60,078 bases of DNA from JAQGLW01 sp035995725. Its GTDB lineage: Bacteria > Pseudomonadota > Gammaproteobacteria > Burkholderiales > Burkholderiaceae_D. Shown in pieces: positions 58,874 through 60,078 of this stretch. Every line of letters starts with the position of its first letter. Positions within the stretch are counted from its first letter, which is position 1. The translations under genes and the position numbers were made by a program. The stretch is taken from contig DASYKE010000222.1 in assembly GCA_035995725.1 (NCBI GenBank), positions 1 through 60,078 on the forward strand, in the 5' to 3' direction. The notes beneath the pieces are model-generated. The model searched no databases and was not told where the DNA came from. It saw only the letters and a list, made by a program, of their open reading frames with translations.

Positions 58874-59827
58874 TTACGATGGCTTCGGCGACCAGCCAAA
58901 CAAGTCCTGAAACGCTTGCCGATAAGCAGATTCACCGACACGCATACTGTTGTTGTGCGTACCGCCTTGCACCAGCAGCAAGCGCTTGTGCTCGGGTGCC
59001 GCATCGAACAGTTTTTGACTGAAGCGCGACGGAACATAACGATCGTCGGTGCCATGCACGATTAAAACCGGCATATGCACCCGGGCAATCTTGTCGACCG
59101 AGTCGAACTTTTGCGACAGCAATAATTGCAGTGGCAGCCAAGGATAGGTGAGCGACTTGGCAATGTCGGCGAGCGTGGTGAACGACGACTCGACAATCAA
59201 GCCGTGCGCCGGGGCCGGGATCGGCGCAATCGATTGCCCCGGCTGCATCGATCCGGCACTCAGGCTTGCAGCCAGGTCGATTGCGATAGCACCGCCCAGC
59301 GAATGACCGTAAATAAACCGTTTGGCCGGATCCGGCTGCAACTGCGTCAGCCGGTTCCAGGCGATGTGGGCATCTTCATAAACGGTTTTTTCCGAAGGCA
59401 AATCGCCATCGCTTTGTCCAAAGCCGCGATAATCGATCGCCAGTACCGAAAAGCCAAAATCATGCAGCTGTTCGATGCGGGATGTCTGACCGGTCAGATT
59501 CCAGCGAGAGCCATGCAGGTACAACAGGGCCGGAGCATCGGGTTGGTCGGCAGGCCACCACCAGGTATGGACGTGCTCGGTTTTACCGTTTGTTGCGACA
59601 GGCAAGTCCGATTCCACGACGCCTTCGGGCAACCCGCCGTACCAACTGGCTGTACCCGGAGCGACACGGAACACGAGTTCACGTTCGGCTAATTGTCCAC
59701 AACCGGTTGCCGCGAGGGCCGCACCCAAGCCGACAAACATGGCAATGCGGACGTGGCGCCGGCGCCACCAGCGTATTAACGGTGAAATTAGAGATTTTAA
59801 TGGCGAAGTTAAGGATTGATCGTACAT
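58874..59827 (-). CDS. Membrane-anchored alpha/beta hydrolase (ABHD13/YfhR type)
   Basis: A 317-residue serine hydrolase. The N-terminal basic region (PLIRWWRRRHVRIAMFVGLG) leads into a hydrophobic segment ending AATGC, a possible lipobox or simple membrane anchor. The catalytic domain follows: oxyanion region LLYLHGSRWNLTG, VLAIDYRGFGQSDGD, nucleophile elbow FIYGHSLGGAIAID, acid in IVHGTDDRYVP and His in QGGTHNNS. The order and spacing match the ABHD13/BEM46-like family. It probably acts on an ester at the periplasmic face of the membrane; the substrate is unknown. ATG 59827 (MYDQSL) is chosen; Met at 59848 is also possible. Confidence 0.82.
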   Translation of the reverse strand: MYDQSLTSPLKSLISPLIRWWRRRHVRIAMFVGLGAALAATGCGQLAERELVFRVAPGTASWYGGLPEGVVESDLPVATNGKTEHVHTWWWPADQPDAPALLYLHGSRWNLTGQTSRIEQLHDFGFSVLAIDYRGFGQSDGDLPSEKTVYEDAHIAWNRLTQLQPDPAKRFIYGHSLGGAIAIDLAASLSAGSMQPGQSIAPIPAPAHGLIVESSFTTLADIAKSLTYPWLPLQLLLSQKFDSVDKIARVHMPVLIVHGTDDRYVPSRFSQKLFDAAPEHKRLLLVQGGTHNNSMRVGESAYRQAFQDLFGWSPKPS

Positions 59828-60078
59828 TATGCAGATTGACGGGAGCAATAACGACCGATTTATTGTATTGGTCGATATTGCGGGAACGGAATATTTCGCT
59901 AAGGTCAGACTCTGGGAAAGGAAAAACGTTCGAAACAGCCGGCAACATTACGAGTCGGCCACACCTTCAGGCGTTGCGCCTTTTGAAGGTTTTTGCTGAG
60001 CAATGATTCAGGGAATGCGGAGCGGTGTTCCTGTAGCTGGTCACCCATCGGTCCCCACGCCGGGCTTGGTCAGTCGCC
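59828..60078. other. Right edge, no supported gene
   Basis: About 250 bases to the end of the window. A minus-strand frame starting near 60050 (MGDQLQEHRSAFPESLLSK) is 47 codons long and unsupported. Nothing else was recognised. Confidence 0.35.

Noticed and set aside
1..60078. Search for CRISPR arrays, tRNA or rRNA genes, transposases and phage genes
   Set aside because: No evenly spaced direct repeats, no tRNA-like cloverleaf or CCA-ended element, and no transposase, integrase or phage structural motif was recognised.

Overview
The window looks like chromosomal DNA of a betaproteobacterium of the order Burkholderiales, most likely family Oxalobacteraceae (Herminiimonas / Herbaspirillum / Noviherbaspirillum-like). 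I infer this from the gene families present: tripartite-tricarboxylate (Bug-type) binding proteins, a phasin beside a PhaB-like reductase, a two-gene chromate transporter, many small lipoproteins with BON or CHRD domains, an Fnr-type regulator and a moderate GC content. No rRNA, tRNA, insertion sequence, prophage or CRISPR array was seen.

Layout. 1-9.5 kb: envelope and small-protein genes (DUF3892 protein, phospholipid methyltransferase, DUF3857-transglutaminase, degenerate receiver, Spy-like protein, ArsB/NhaD-type permease, repeat-rich lipoprotein). 9.5-24.2 kb: a coherent catabolic island. It holds a leftward operon for a three-subunit molybdenum hydroxylase plus a DUF1989 (carboxyguanidine-deiminase-like) protein; a GntR/FCD regulator; a rightward ABC importer of the NMT1/THI5/SsuA type; a leftward FMN/2Fe-2S reductase; and a rightward operon of Rieske oxygenase 1, a second importer binding protein, Rieske oxygenase 2 and a single-domain globin. 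A decayed LysR gene follows. 24.2-36 kb: alpha/beta hydrolase, alanine-type aminotransferase, CorC-like membrane protein, PQQ-type sugar dehydrogenase and several orphan binding proteins and small lipoproteins. 36-47.5 kb: formyltransferase-like protein, GAF-PAS-GGDEF protein, NarL-type response regulator, Fnr-like regulator, phasin, degenerate PhaB paralogue, UspA and the chromate transporter. 47.8-60 kb: PhnD-like binding protein, a tartrate/malate-type dehydrogenase with a Bug binding protein and divergent LysR, a SulP permease, a NarX-type histidine kinase, a MASE-type membrane GGDEF protein and a lipoprotein hydrolase.

Main inference. Three operons of the catabolic island each carry a sigma-54 (-24/-12) promoter with correct GG-N10-GC spacing: 14052-14037 (minus strand), 15296-15311 and 19644-19659. 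Upstream of the third lies a 17-bp NtrC-type dyad (19468-19484). Together with the gene content this predicts a nitrogen-limitation-induced pathway that imports and oxidises a nitrogen-containing, probably heterocyclic compound. Ring hydroxylation would be done by the molybdenum enzyme, oxygenation or dealkylation by two Rieske oxygenases that share one reductase, with O2 handling by the globin and C-N hydrolysis by the DUF1989 protein. The substrate cannot be read from the sequence.
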